NCBI GenBank assembly: GCA_945883695.1
Contig: CAMCYK010000009.1
Span: forward strand, 1 to 54,335
Length of the DNA stretch: 54,335 bases
Reading direction: 5' to 3'
DNA from: Akkermansia muciniphila
GTDB taxonomy: Bacteria > Verrucomicrobiota > Verrucomicrobiia > Verrucomicrobiales > Akkermansiaceae
A model generated the notes under the pieces. It was not told the origin of the DNA and searched no databases. It was given only the letters and a program-made list of their open reading frames with translations. Positions 7,477 to 15,896 of the stretch are shown one piece after another (positions within the stretch are counted from its first letter, which is position 1; each line of letters opens with the position of its first letter). The position numbers and the translations under genes are program-made.

Positions 7477-9909
7477 TCACTCCGGAAAAATTTCCAAGCG
7501 CTCCGGCCAAGGGAGCTTCAAGGGTTCCTCACCGTCGCCGAGATCGAAGCTGTCGAGCACGTTCGCCCGGTTGCGGGTCGTCGCGGGTTGATCGCCATCC
7601 ATCAGGATCTGTTCGGTGAAATACGGATCTTCCCCGAGCAGCACCGGGGCCTTGGGCCGGACCGGCGTCGTGTCGATCACCGCCAGCGCTCCCAGCCCCA
7701 TCGCGGCGGATCCGTCGTTGCCGCCGGCGGCAGCTCCGGAATGAAGCGAGCAAAACGGCAGGTTCTCGGTGCCTTTGCGGAAGAATTCCAACTGCGAAGC
7801 CGGCCGGGTGCGGGGGCGGCCGGTCGACGGGTCGGCCACGGTCTCGTAGCAATAGGGCGTCGCCCGCTGTCCGGTCACCCGGCACACCTGCCCCTCGACC
7901 ACGCTCTCGGGTTGGGCGATCCCCTTTCCCCCGAAGGCCGGCGCGGCGGCATTCATCGCCTCCTCCCACACCGGCATCGCAAGATCCCTCGAAAACGCCC
8001 CGCCGTAGATCGTCTTGCCGGGCTGCAAGAACCCGACCCACACGCCGCAGGCCACCCGGCCATTGTAACCAAGGAACCAGTTGTCCGAGAAATCGTGGGT
8101 CGTTCCAGTCTTGCCGGCACCGGTGAAGGGCTTTTCCACCATGCGGTCGGCCAGGCCGGCCGCGCTGCCCTGGTCCATGCTGCCCCGCATCATGCTGTGG
8201 ACCATGAAGGCGGTCGCGTCGTCGGTGGCGCTCAACCGCACCGGCTGCAGGCGGAGATCCCGCTCGTAGCGCGGGCGTCCCTCGGCATCCTCCACCTTGT
8301 TGACGTAAGTCAGCCGCCGCGGCGCGGTCTGGCCGCCCCGCGCGAAGGCGGCGATGCCGCCCACCGCCTCTTTCAACGAGGCGGCCTCCCACCCGGCCGC
8401 CAGCCGCGGGAGCAGCTCGGCGTCCTTCATCGGCAGCCCGAAGCGCTCGGCGCCCTGGATCACCTTTTCCAAGCCGGCCATCCCGGCGAGGCGGACCGAC
8501 GCCCCGATCTTCGAACTCTCCAAAGCCCGCCGCACGGTGATCTTGCCTTCGTAAAGCGGTCGCGGCACTTCCATCCCCCACTCCGGGACAATCCCCTGGC
8601 GGCCGCCGATCATCACCGAACGGTTGTCCATCGGCTCGTCCTCCAGAATCGTCGCCGGGGTCAAGCCCTGCTCCAGCCCCACCGCGAACAGGAAGGGCAG
8701 GAACGCGGTCCCGAGCGGCCGGCGGCCCAGCTCGATCACATCGTAGGGCGCGTCGGCGTAATCCCGCCCGCCGACATGGGCGATCACCTCGCCGTTGCCG
8801 TGATCGATCATCAGCCCGGCACCTTGCAGATACTCGGGTGCCACGCCGGACGACTTGCGGTATTCGGCAAGCCTCGGGTTGGCGTAGCCGGGCTGATGCT
8901 CGGCCCGCTCGAAGCTGCGCTGGAGCGAGCTTTCCATCGAGCGCTGCACTTCCGCGTCGATCGAGGTGTGGATGCGGAATCCGCCCTCCGCCAGCGCGTC
9001 CTCGCCCATCTCGCGGCGGATCTCGTCGGCGACCCGCTCGTAGAGGTGGGTCGTGCCGCGCTTGAGCGGCCGCGGATCGAGCTTCAGCGTCCGGTTGACG
9101 AGCTCGGAGGCTTGCAAGCGGGTCAGCGCGCCGAGATCGACCATCCGCCCCAACACCAGGTTGCGCGAGGTCTTGTTGCCGGCCGGATTGTTGATCGGCG
9201 AGAGATTGCTCGGATTCTTGATGCACCCCACGATGGCCGCGCTCTCCAAGGCATCGAGGTCCTTCGGTTCCTTGCCGAAATACCCGAGTGCGGCCGAGCG
9301 GATCCCGTAGTATCCGCTGCCGAAATAAATCCGGTTCAGATAGAACTCGAGGATCTGCGGCTTCTTGTAGCGCTTCTCGATCCGTTGCGCCAGGAAGGCT
9401 TCGACGATCTTGCGCTCCATGCCTTCCTCGCCGCGTTTCTTCCGCTCGGCTTCCAGATCGTAGGCGTTGCGCGCGAGCTGCTGGGTAATCGTGCTGGCTC
9501 CCTGGGTGGTCTCACCGGCTTTCCAGTTCAAGTAGTAGGCCCGGACCACGCCAATGTAATCGACCCCGTCGTGGCTGTTGAAGCGCTGGTCCTCGCCGGC
9601 GCGCAGTGCGTCCTTGAAAATCTCCGGCACCTCCGTGATCGGGATCACGCTGCGGTTCTGCACGAACACCCGGCCGATTTCCTTGCCGTTGCGGTCCAGA
9701 ATCAGGCTCGGGATTTCCAGCTCGTTGATGCGCTCGAGGTCATAGGTCATCGCCCGCTCCCGGTAGGGCCGGGTGTAGCGCTCCGCCGCCAAGTAAGCGC
9801 ACCAGGCGGCCACCAGCGCGATGCCCGCCAGCACCAGCCAGAAGCGTTTGCGCTTGTAGAATCGTCGCTTCCTCAGCTTGTTGGGCTTGTGTGTTTGACT
9901 CGTGGCCAT
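7477..9909 (-). CDS. Class A penicillin-binding protein with intact GT51 but degenerate transpeptidase motifs
   Basis: An 810-residue bifunctional-type PBP: basic cytoplasmic tail, one membrane anchor (residues 23-41), GT51 glycosyltransferase domain (about 85-260) and a penicillin-binding transpeptidase-fold domain (about 365-700). The glycosyltransferase signatures are complete: AGEDQRFNSHDG (catalytic Glu106), QGASTITQQLARN and ERKIVEAFLAQRIE. In the transpeptidase fold the SxxK position reads TAFL (residues 401-404, in RRPLGTAFLPF), so both nucleophile serine and general-base lysine are replaced, and the SxN position reads SKI (466-468). Only KTGT (600-603) is kept. The protein is predicted to polymerise glycan strands but not to cross-link or bind penicillin. 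Its ATG shares two bases with the ATG of the divergent gene at 9908. Confidence 0.9.
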   Translation of the reverse strand: MATSQTHKPNKLRKRRFYKRKRFWLVLAGIALVAAWCAYLAAERYTRPYRERAMTYDLERINELEIPSLILDRNGKEIGRVFVQNRSVIPITEVPEIFKDALRAGEDQRFNSHDGVDYIGVVRAYYLNWKAGETTQGASTITQQLARNAYDLEAERKKRGEEGMERKIVEAFLAQRIEKRYKKPQILEFYLNRIYFGSGYYGIRSAALGYFGKEPKDLDALESAAIVGCIKNPSNLSPINNPAGNKTSRNLVLGRMVDLGALTRLQASELVNRTLKLDPRPLKRGTTHLYERVADEIRREMGEDALAEGGFRIHTSIDAEVQRSMESSLQRSFERAEHQPGYANPRLAEYRKSSGVAPEYLQGAGLMIDHGNGEVIAHVGGRDYADAPYDVIELGRRPLGTAFLPFLFAVGLEQGLTPATILEDEPMDNRSVMIGGRQGIVPEWGMEVPRPLYEGKITVRRALESSKIGASVRLAGMAGLEKVIQGAERFGLPMKDAELLPRLAAGWEAASLKEAVGGIAAFARGGQTAPRRLTYVNKVEDAEGRPRYERDLRLQPVRLSATDDATAFMVHSMMRGSMDQGSAAGLADRMVEKPFTGAGKTGTTHDFSDNWFLGYNGRVACGVWVGFLQPGKTIYGGAFSRDLAMPVWEEAMNAAAPAFGGKGIAQPESVVEGQVCRVTGQRATPYCYETVADPSTGRPRTRPASQLEFFRKGTENLPFCSLHSGAAAGGNDGSAAMGLGALAVIDTTPVRPKAPVLLGEDPYFTEQILMDGDQPATTRNRANVLDSFDLGDGEEPLKLPWPERLEIFPE

Positions 9910-11026
9910 GCCGGAATCCGTTCGTGACAATTCCCGGATCCTGTCCGGTGCCCCATCCGCATACCTGCCTGACCGGGAGGATGCAACCCCGGGCTTGGCG
10001 GATCGGCTGAAGGATAAAATACGTCGCGACGGCCCCCTGCCCTTTCCAGATTTCATGGCCGCCGCCCTTTACGATCCGGCGGACGGCTACTACGCCCGGC
10101 CCGCCGGCCAGGTCGGACGGGGCGGCGACTTCTTCACCAGCGTCAGCAGCGGCCCCTTGTTCGGCCGCCTGCTCGCCCGCCACATCGCCGGATGGCATCG
10201 CCAAGCCGGCTCACCGGACCGCTGGCGGATCGTCGAATGCGGCGCGAACGACGGATCGCTCGCCGCCGACATCCTCGCGGCCCTCGGCGCGTCACCCGGT
10301 CTCGAATACGCCATCGTCGAGCCGCTCCCGCTGCTCGCCGCGGCCCAGCGCGAGCGCTTGCCCGCCGCCCGGGTCTTGGCATCGCCGGAAGCCCTCGCCA
10401 CCGATCCCCTGCCGTCCTTCGTTTTCGGCAACGAGGTGGTCGACGCCTTGCCTTTTCACGTCATCGAATCCGATGGCCACCGCTGGCGCATCCACGGTGT
10501 GACCCTCTCCCCCGACGGCCGCTTCGTCTGGGCCGACCTCGGAGAAGCGGCGCCGGAACTCGTCGCCGGAATTCCTACCCGCCCCGCCGGCTACCGCAGC
10601 GAAGTCCGCGGCGGCGTGCCCGCCTTCCTCGCCCCGCTCGCCGCAGCGATGAAGGGCGGCCGCATGCTGTGGCTCGACTACGGCTTCGAGCGCGACGACT
10701 ACTACCACCCATCCCGCACCACCGGCACCCTGCGCACTTTCTCCCGCCACCGCGCCGCGGAAGACCCGCTGGAGTCACCGGGGGAGATCGACATCACGGC
10801 CCATGTCGATTTCACCGCGCTGTCCGCCGCGCTCGTCCAAGTCGGCGGCACCGTGCTCCGCTTCGAACCCCAGGGCCGCTTCCTGACCGAGGTGGCCAGA
10901 CCCTGGCTGCTCGAACTCGAAGGCCGCACCGACGAGGCCACGCGGAAAGACCTCCGTGCCTTCCAAACCCTCACCCACCCAGGCCACCTCGGCTCGAAGT
11001 TCCATGTCATCGAGGCGGCATTTTAG
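9908..11026 (+). CDS. SAM-dependent methyltransferase, MidA/NDUFAF7 family
   Basis: A 372-residue protein of the class I SAM-dependent methyltransferase group related to mitochondrial MidA (NDUFAF7). The typical N-terminal block is present (GPLPFPDFMAAALYDPADGY, then GGDFFTSVSSGPLFGRLL). It is followed by the SAM-binding loop (RIVECGANDGSLAADIL), the downstream motif FVFGNEVVDALPFHVI, and the C-terminal DITAHVDFTALSAAL and LGSKFHVIEAAF. In eukaryotes the family methylates an arginine of a complex I subunit; the bacterial substrate is not established. The start is uncertain: ATG 9908 overlaps the divergent PBP start, and the first 30 residues are unlike the family, so a TTG near 9996 is possible. 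It converges with 11044-11748 across 17 bases. Confidence 0.85.
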   Translation: MPESVRDNSRILSGAPSAYLPDREDATPGLADRLKDKIRRDGPLPFPDFMAAALYDPADGYYARPAGQVGRGGDFFTSVSSGPLFGRLLARHIAGWHRQAGSPDRWRIVECGANDGSLAADILAALGASPGLEYAIVEPLPLLAAAQRERLPAARVLASPEALATDPLPSFVFGNEVVDALPFHVIESDGHRWRIHGVTLSPDGRFVWADLGEAAPELVAGIPTRPAGYRSEVRGGVPAFLAPLAAAMKGGRMLWLDYGFERDDYYHPSRTTGTLRTFSRHRAAEDPLESPGEIDITAHVDFTALSAALVQVGGTVLRFEPQGRFLTEVARPWLLELEGRTDEATRKDLRAFQTLTHPGHLGSKFHVIEAAF

Positions 11027-11043
11027 GTCGCGGTGAAGCGCCG

Positions 11044-11748
11044 CTAACCCTCCACCGGCGACCATTTCCCGCCCAGCGAGCGGCCGAGGAGGAAAGCGTC
11101 GTGAAAGCCCCAGGCGACCAGCAGATCGCGCGTTCCGGCGCTTCGAGCCATGGCCGCACCCAGCACGATGCCGGAGTAGCCGAGGAAAACCGCGTAGTCG
11201 CAGAAGTCGGACCACGGCTCCCATTCCGGAGAGGAATACACCGCATGCATACCCACCAGCCCGCGGATCAGATGATCGTCGCCGTAGTCGAGGTCCTCTT
11301 CCAGCCAGGACTCGTCATGGTCGACGGGATCGCACTGGTCACTGCCGGCAAACTGGACATTCGTGCCTCGTCCACCCTCCATGTTGAGGGTATCCAAGCC
11401 GAGAAAGATCCCCTTCGCCGTCGGCAGGTCCTTGAGTTCCGCAGCCAGCCATACGGCTGCCGCGTTCACGTCCCGGTCAATATCGGGCGAAGGGAGTCTC
11501 TCCCAGGGTGCCGCGGGCAGCTCCTTGCGAAAGACCTCCAGCATCCGCTGCCATTGCGCGGCCGGAGCGGGTTCCTCTCGCGCGATCATCAGCAAGAGAG
11601 GATGCACATGGTCGAGCGGGTCGTCTTCGTTCATACTGTTAGAAGGTGCGGAGGACTCTCCCGACGGCTTGCCGCATCCGGTAAGCAAGCCCGCAGCCAA
11701 GCCAGCGGCCCCGGCAAGAAACTCCCTGCGAACTACTGAAATTGACAT
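11044..11748 (-). CDS. Tat-exported lipoprotein, function unknown
   Basis: A 234-residue protein whose N-terminus has a twin-arginine motif (VRREFLAG) followed by a hydrophobic stretch and a lipobox (GLLTGC, Cys about residue 25), so it is predicted to be exported folded and lipidated. The mature part is acidic and Trp-rich ([31 protein letters not shown]), with no family I recognise. The ATG at 11748 is chosen because it creates the Tat/lipoprotein leader; the ATG further upstream adds 16 codons and the internal MNEDD methionine would remove the leader. It is divergent from pdxH with 96 bases between starts. Confidence 0.75.
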   Translation of the reverse strand: MSISVVRREFLAGAAGLAAGLLTGCGKPSGESSAPSNSMNEDDPLDHVHPLLLMIAREEPAPAAQWQRMLEVFRKELPAAPWERLPSPDIDRDVNAAAVWLAAELKDLPTAKGIFLGLDTLNMEGGRGTNVQFAGSDQCDPVDHDESWLEEDLDYGDDHLIRGLVGMHAVYSSPEWEPWSDFCDYAVFLGYSGIVLGAAMARSAGTRDLLVAWGFHDAFLLGRSLGGKWSPVEG

Positions 11749-11844
11749 CGCCGACAAGCTACCAATCGTTCGGATCCGAGGCAAAACACTTTCCACCGCC
11801 CCGGCAGCACTTGCACGCCATCCCGACCCGGACTATCCCCGCCC

Positions 11845-12480
11845 ATGGATTTGTCCGACTTTCGCAAGGAATACTCCGACCGCGGCCTGCACCGCGAGGA
11901 CCTCGCCGCCGACCCGATGCATCAGTTCGAGCAGTGGTTCCACCAGGCGATCGAGCTCAAGCTCCACGAACCGAACGCGATGAGCCTCGCCACCGCCGAC
12001 GCCGCCGGGCGACCCTTGCTGAGGACCGTCCTCCTGAAGTATTTCGATGCCTCCGGCTTCGTTTTTTTCACCAACTACGAAAGCCGTAAGGCGCGCCACA
12101 TCGCGGAGAACCCCCACGTTTCGCTGTTGTTCCCGTGGATCGTCCTCGAACGCCAGGTCATCGTGCAAGGCCGTGCCGAGAAGATCTCCGCGGCCGAATC
12201 GTTGAAATACTTCACCTCCCGCCCCCGCGAATCCCAGCTCGGGGCCTGGGTCTCCAGCCAGAGCTCGGTGATCTCCTCCCGCAAGCTGCTCCTCCAGAAG
12301 CTCTCGGAGATCCGCGACAAGTTCAGCCACGGCGAAATCCCCCTGCCCTCGTTCTGGGGCGGCTTCCGGGTCGTCCCACAAAGCCTCGAGTTCTGGCAAG
12401 GCGGCTCCGCCCGCCTGCACGACCGCTTCCACTACGAGCGGCAAGGCGCGGGCTGGTCCATCGAGCGGCTGTCGCCATGA
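11845..12480 (+). CDS. pdxH: Pyridoxamine 5'-phosphate oxidase
   Basis: This FMN-dependent enzyme oxidises pyridoxine or pyridoxamine 5'-phosphate to pyridoxal 5'-phosphate, the last step of vitamin B6 synthesis and salvage. The 211-residue length matches the family. Characteristic blocks are present: [20 protein letters not shown] and [16 protein letters not shown] for FMN binding, [14 protein letters not shown], the [16 protein letters not shown] substrate segment, and the conserved C-terminal [20 protein letters not shown] followed by [10 protein letters not shown]. The ATG at 11845 gives the usual N-terminus. The gene stands alone and converges with the PEP-CTERM gene across a terminator. 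Confident assignment. Confidence 0.95.
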   Translation: MDLSDFRKEYSDRGLHREDLAADPMHQFEQWFHQAIELKLHEPNAMSLATADAAGRPLLRTVLLKYFDASGFVFFTNYESRKARHIAENPHVSLLFPWIVLERQVIVQGRAEKISAAESLKYFTSRPRESQLGAWVSSQSSVISSRKLLLQKLSEIRDKFSHGEIPLPSFWGGFRVVPQSLEFWQGGSARLHDRFHYERQGAGWSIERLSP

Positions 12481-12543
12481 ATCCCTTGTCGAAAGCACGC
12501 GTCCGTCGCGGCCTCCCTGCTGCGGGACCTCGATGTTGACTAA

Positions 12544-12577
12544 GAAAAAGCCTTCTTGGAACGGGGTCCAAGAGGCT
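12544..12577 (-). terminator. Rho-independent terminator after the PEP-CTERM gene
   Basis: Stem AGCCTTCTTGGA (12549-12560) pairs with TCCAAGAGGCT (12567-12577) with one bulged base and a six-base loop. On the minus strand the hairpin is followed by TTTTTCTT. It lies about 35 bases beyond the stop at 12613. Confidence 0.75.
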
Positions 12578-12612
12578 GTTTCAGAGGGGCGTTCGAACTG
12601 CTTCGACCCGGG

Positions 12613-13602
12613 TCAGCCCGCCGTGGGACGGCGGTTCCGGAAGAATGCCCCGCCAAGCATGAGACCCATCAGCGCGGCCGTGCCGGAAGGTTCCGGGATG
12701 GTGACCAGATTGGGACCGCTATACTGACCTACGAGCGAATCGTTACCACACTCCTGGGTGAGATAGAAATAACTCCCGTTCGTAATACCAATGCCCTCCA
12801 AATTGAACCCGGCGACGTAATTGTTCACACCGAAACTCTGAAGACCACCGTAGGCGGGATCATCCATCTGCAGCGCTGTTTTCAACGAGACGCCCGCGTT
12901 CTGTTGCGCCACGGCAATCGTGTTTACCTGGTTATCCTCCGGGAGATACGCATAAGGACCCGCCTCATCATTTTCCCCATAGTAGGGCATGCGGAGGACC
13001 GAATTTGCATTCAGTTCATAGATAATATAATCCAGCGTTCCCGCGGCACCTGTCCGCAAGGTGATGGCATAATCAAAGCCTCCACCGCCGAGCGCCCCGT
13101 TGGAAAGGGTGCCGTAATTTCCGTTCGTCGCCGGAGTAGTGGAATTGTTGCTCCAGATGGGAGGCTCGAAACCGGCGGAAGCGCCATCATCGCTGCCCAA
13201 TTTGAGGAAAATCGAGCCGATGCCAAAATACTGATGATTGGTCTGGTTCGACAAATTAACAGAAGAATTCAAACTTTGAGCATCATTCACATGCTCTGAA
13301 GCGATATTCATTCCTCCCTGATAAATCAACTTTTTGGTGACAGGATCAAAGCCGAATGCACGAAGATCCCAACTCGCGTTCTCGACATTCCCGTTCTCGA
13401 CCTCGTTAAACTCGCCCATTTTGGGTTGCCCGGCAAATCTCGGATCCGTGGATGATCCGAAAAGACCGTTCGAACCGCTGCTGCCGCCAGGACTATCGGC
13501 GAGCAGACCGTCGAAGATGGTGATGTCCGTAATGGCGGCTTGGGCCAAGTTGGACGCTAGGATGAGCGATCCGGCAAATGCGATTGCATTTCGTTTTTTC
13601 AT
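12613..13602 (-). CDS. PEP-CTERM sorting-domain secreted protein
   Basis: A 329-residue exported protein with a Sec signal peptide (MKKRNAIAFAGSLILASNLA, cleavage near AQA-A). Its C-terminal sorting signal has three parts: the motif IPEPSG, a hydrophobic helix (AALMGLMLGGAFF) and a basic end (RNRR). In organisms with exosortase this tail is cut and the protein is retained at or exported through the outer envelope, usually in connection with exopolysaccharide. The middle is Asn/Gly/Ser-rich with no recognised enzyme domain. GC content is visibly lower than in the flanking genes and codon use is more relaxed, typical of fast-evolving surface proteins. The ATG at 13602 is preferred over upstream starts because it begins the signal peptide. 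No exosortase gene is in this window. Confidence 0.85.
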   Translation of the reverse strand: MKKRNAIAFAGSLILASNLAQAAITDITIFDGLLADSPGGSSGSNGLFGSSTDPRFAGQPKMGEFNEVENGNVENASWDLRAFGFDPVTKKLIYQGGMNIASEHVNDAQSLNSSVNLSNQTNHQYFGIGSIFLKLGSDDGASAGFEPPIWSNNSTTPATNGNYGTLSNGALGGGGFDYAITLRTGAAGTLDYIIYELNANSVLRMPYYGENDEAGPYAYLPEDNQVNTIAVAQQNAGVSLKTALQMDDPAYGGLQSFGVNNYVAGFNLEGIGITNGSYFYLTQECGNDSLVGQYSGPNLVTIPEPSGTAALMGLMLGGAFFRNRRPTAG

Positions 13603-13973
13603 GGGGAGGCGGGGGGTGCTTGGTTTCGGGGGATGTCTTCCCCTCCAAGGCAAACCACGCGCCGCCGCCAAAACAATTGGCGATCGGCAAGGGGGAAATC
13701 CGGGGGGGGATGACGAAGTGAACCGTAAGAAAGACGCGGTGTCAATGACCTTTCCCTGTTTTTTCCTTTGGCCCGGTTAACGGGAATCCAAGCCGGATCC
13801 CGGATGCGCCTCCGCCCTCCCAAATGGTCTGCGGCGAAGTTCTGAGAGCGCGGTGCCGCTTGCGCCTTTTGAGGCTTGCGGCGAGACGCCACTGGAACGG
13901 GTTTGCGCCCCCGCGAGTCACCCATCTGTTATGGGAATCGGGGGCGTCGGCGACAACTGCACCCTCACCGCCA
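13603..13973. other. Intergenic region without a recognisable gene
   Basis: These 371 bases separate two minus-strand genes. I find no credible reading frame. The stretch 13838-13905 has weak nested symmetry (CCGC...GCC facing GGC...GCGG around TTTT), which may be part of a dispersed repeat but is not convincing alone. The part nearest 13603 should contain the PEP-CTERM promoter; no clear -35/-10 pair stands out. Confidence 0.4.
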
Positions 13974-15539
13974 TCATAGCCCCATCACGATCTCGCAGTC
14001 CGGCAGCTTCTCCTGGAGCGCCTTGACCCCGGCCTCGTCGACCTTGGTTTGCCAGAGGTAGAGCTTCTTCAAGCTCGGCAAGGCTGCCAGCTTCAGAATG
14101 CCCTGATTGGTCACCTGAGTGCCGTAAAGGTTCAGCGATTCGAGCTTCGACAGCTTCGCGAGGGCGTCGAGGCCGGCGTCGGTGAGGGCGGTTTCGGACA
14201 AGCGCAAGGTCCGGAGTTCGCCGGCGCTCTCCAACAGCTTCGCCCCCTCGTCGGTCACCGTGCAGGACGACAGGTCGAGCGAGACCATCGCCGGCATCAC
14301 CGGGCTGAGCTTGGCCAGGTCTTCGTCGCCGAAGTCCTTGCGCATGCTCACCGCGGTGAAAGTCACGCCGCTCGATGCCTGGGATTCGAAATTCAGGGCG
14401 GCCGGGAACTCCTTGCGCAAGCGTTCCACCTCCACCTTCACCGATTCGCGTTTCTCCGCGGCCTGCTTGACCTCGTCTTCGGCGGCGGCTTTCTGCTGCG
14501 CCAGCACTTCGGGCGGCACCAGCTTGGAGATCGCCTCTTTCACGGCGTCCGGAGCCTCCAGCTCGCCCAGCTTGGCGTCCTTCGAGGCACCCTTGTCGAT
14601 CCACCACTTGACCAGCACCACTTCGTGTTCTTCCAGATCTTTCTTCCCTTCAGGTGGCATGTGCTCGTCGTCATCCTCGGGCAGGTCCATGCGGATGATG
14701 ATGTTGCTGTCGTCCACCTTGCCGTGGACGATCCCGTCTCCCTCCTTGCCACCCTTCACCAGGAGGTCATACTCGTCCATCCGGTATTTGCCCTTCTGCT
14801 TGTCGGCATTGTGGCACGAATAGCACTTCTGCTCGAGAATCGGCACGATGAGGTCGGTGTAAACGACCTGCTCCGACGGGTCCTTGGCCACCACCGGGGC
14901 ACCCGCCCGGTCGGCGGCGGCCTTCCCGGGCTTCTCCTCCCGCAGCGGCAGACCGATGACCTGGCGGATCGAGTTCGGGGCATACCGGGTGAGATAATCC
15001 TCGCCGTGGGTCAGCGAGGCGCCGTCGTGGCTGGTGAAGCCCATCACCCCGGCGCTGCCGAGCAAGGTGAGCCAATAGAGCCAGGCCCCCTTGCCTCCCG
15101 CCACGTCGACCCAGACCTTGATGATGAACGCGGCGACGGCCCCGCAGGCGAAAATGAGCCCGCCGTTCAAGTGGCGTTGGGCGAGTTCCGTCCCGTAGTC
15201 GCCGGGCATCGAGTAATAGAGGATGAAGCCCAGCAGCACCGCGACCACGGCGGAGGCGGCCGCGAAAAACATCGCGACCTGGGTGGAGCTGCCTGGCTTC
15301 CTTCTCGAGAACAAGCGGCCGGTTTCCAGCACCAGCACCAATGCCAGCATGCCGATCGGCAGGTGGAGCATCACCGGATGGAAGCGGCCGACAAATTTCG
15401 CCATGTCAGGCAGGCCCTCCTCGGGCGGAGGACCGGCCCAGAACGGAAGAATGGCCAAGGCGGCGATCACAATCAGCCCGATCAAGGTCAGGAAGACGGG
15501 GCCCTTGATGGAGCGGCGGGGTGTGTCAGAATCGATCAT
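13974..15539 (-). CDS. Membrane-bound c-type cytochrome with leucine-rich repeats
   Basis: A 521-residue protein. The first 175 residues hold about five transmembrane helices, including FHPVMLHLPIGMLALVLVLE, which resembles DUF2231-type membrane domains. A Planctomycete-type cytochrome c domain follows, with one haem-binding site C239-Y-S-C242-H243 and a later EHMPPEGK segment that could offer the methionine ligand. After a helical linker the C-terminal 140 residues form leucine-rich repeats (LRTLRLSETALTDAGLDALA and similar units). This combination is common in planctomycetes and verrucomicrobia, where it is thought to act in electron transfer linked to catabolic dehydrogenases; the partner is unknown. 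It probably forms a unit with the small membrane gene 15597-15830. Confidence 0.85.
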   Translation of the reverse strand: MIDSDTPRRSIKGPVFLTLIGLIVIAALAILPFWAGPPPEEGLPDMAKFVGRFHPVMLHLPIGMLALVLVLETGRLFSRRKPGSSTQVAMFFAAASAVVAVLLGFILYYSMPGDYGTELAQRHLNGGLIFACGAVAAFIIKVWVDVAGGKGAWLYWLTLLGSAGVMGFTSHDGASLTHGEDYLTRYAPNSIRQVIGLPLREEKPGKAAADRAGAPVVAKDPSEQVVYTDLIVPILEQKCYSCHNADKQKGKYRMDEYDLLVKGGKEGDGIVHGKVDDSNIIIRMDLPEDDDEHMPPEGKKDLEEHEVVLVKWWIDKGASKDAKLGELEAPDAVKEAISKLVPPEVLAQQKAAAEDEVKQAAEKRESVKVEVERLRKEFPAALNFESQASSGVTFTAVSMRKDFGDEDLAKLSPVMPAMVSLDLSSCTVTDEGAKLLESAGELRTLRLSETALTDAGLDALAKLSKLESLNLYGTQVTNQGILKLAALPSLKKLYLWQTKVDEAGVKALQEKLPDCEIVMGL

Positions 15540-15596
15540 GAAGTTTGTTTCTTACGGAGAATCGCGGCGGTTTTTTCGTCGGCAATCCCGGAAAGA

Positions 15597-15830
15597 TCAA
15601 ACATCAACCACGGGCCCGGGCGGTTTCGCCGCTTCCTTGGACTTTTTTCCCAGAAATGGAACGAATCGGCTGAGGTCGATCCCCAGAACCGCCAGAGATT
15701 TGACGAAAATCAGCAGGGCGGTGGCCTCGTCGATGATCGGGATTGGATCGAGCGGCCCGATCATCGGACCCCAGATCAGCAGGTAGAGGCCGGAGACCAT
15801 GGCGAAAATCGCGGCGATGAACTTTTTCAC
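15597..15830 (-). CDS. Small membrane protein
   Basis: A 77-residue protein with two hydrophobic segments (residues 3-22 and about 35-50) separated by GPLDPIPIIDEATALL, and a basic C-terminal tail. The DPIP turn between two helices recalls small DUF1232-like membrane proteins, but I cannot make a firm family assignment. A GTG start is used. It is read in the same direction as the cytochrome/LRR gene 57 bases downstream, so the two may share a transcript. Function unknown. Confidence 0.65.
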   Translation of the reverse strand: MKKFIAAIFAMVSGLYLLIWGPMIGPLDPIPIIDEATALLIFVKSLAVLGIDLSRFVPFLGKKSKEAAKPPGPVVDV

Positions 15831-15896
15831 GCCCCAAACTACGCTCGTCCCGCGTTTGTTCTAGCTCTGATCGCACGGACGCGTTTTGCCCGCGAT

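Noticed and set aside
13838-13905. Possible REP-like element before the cytochrome/LRR gene end
   Set aside because: Symmetry is weak and interrupted; not convincing from this sequence alone.
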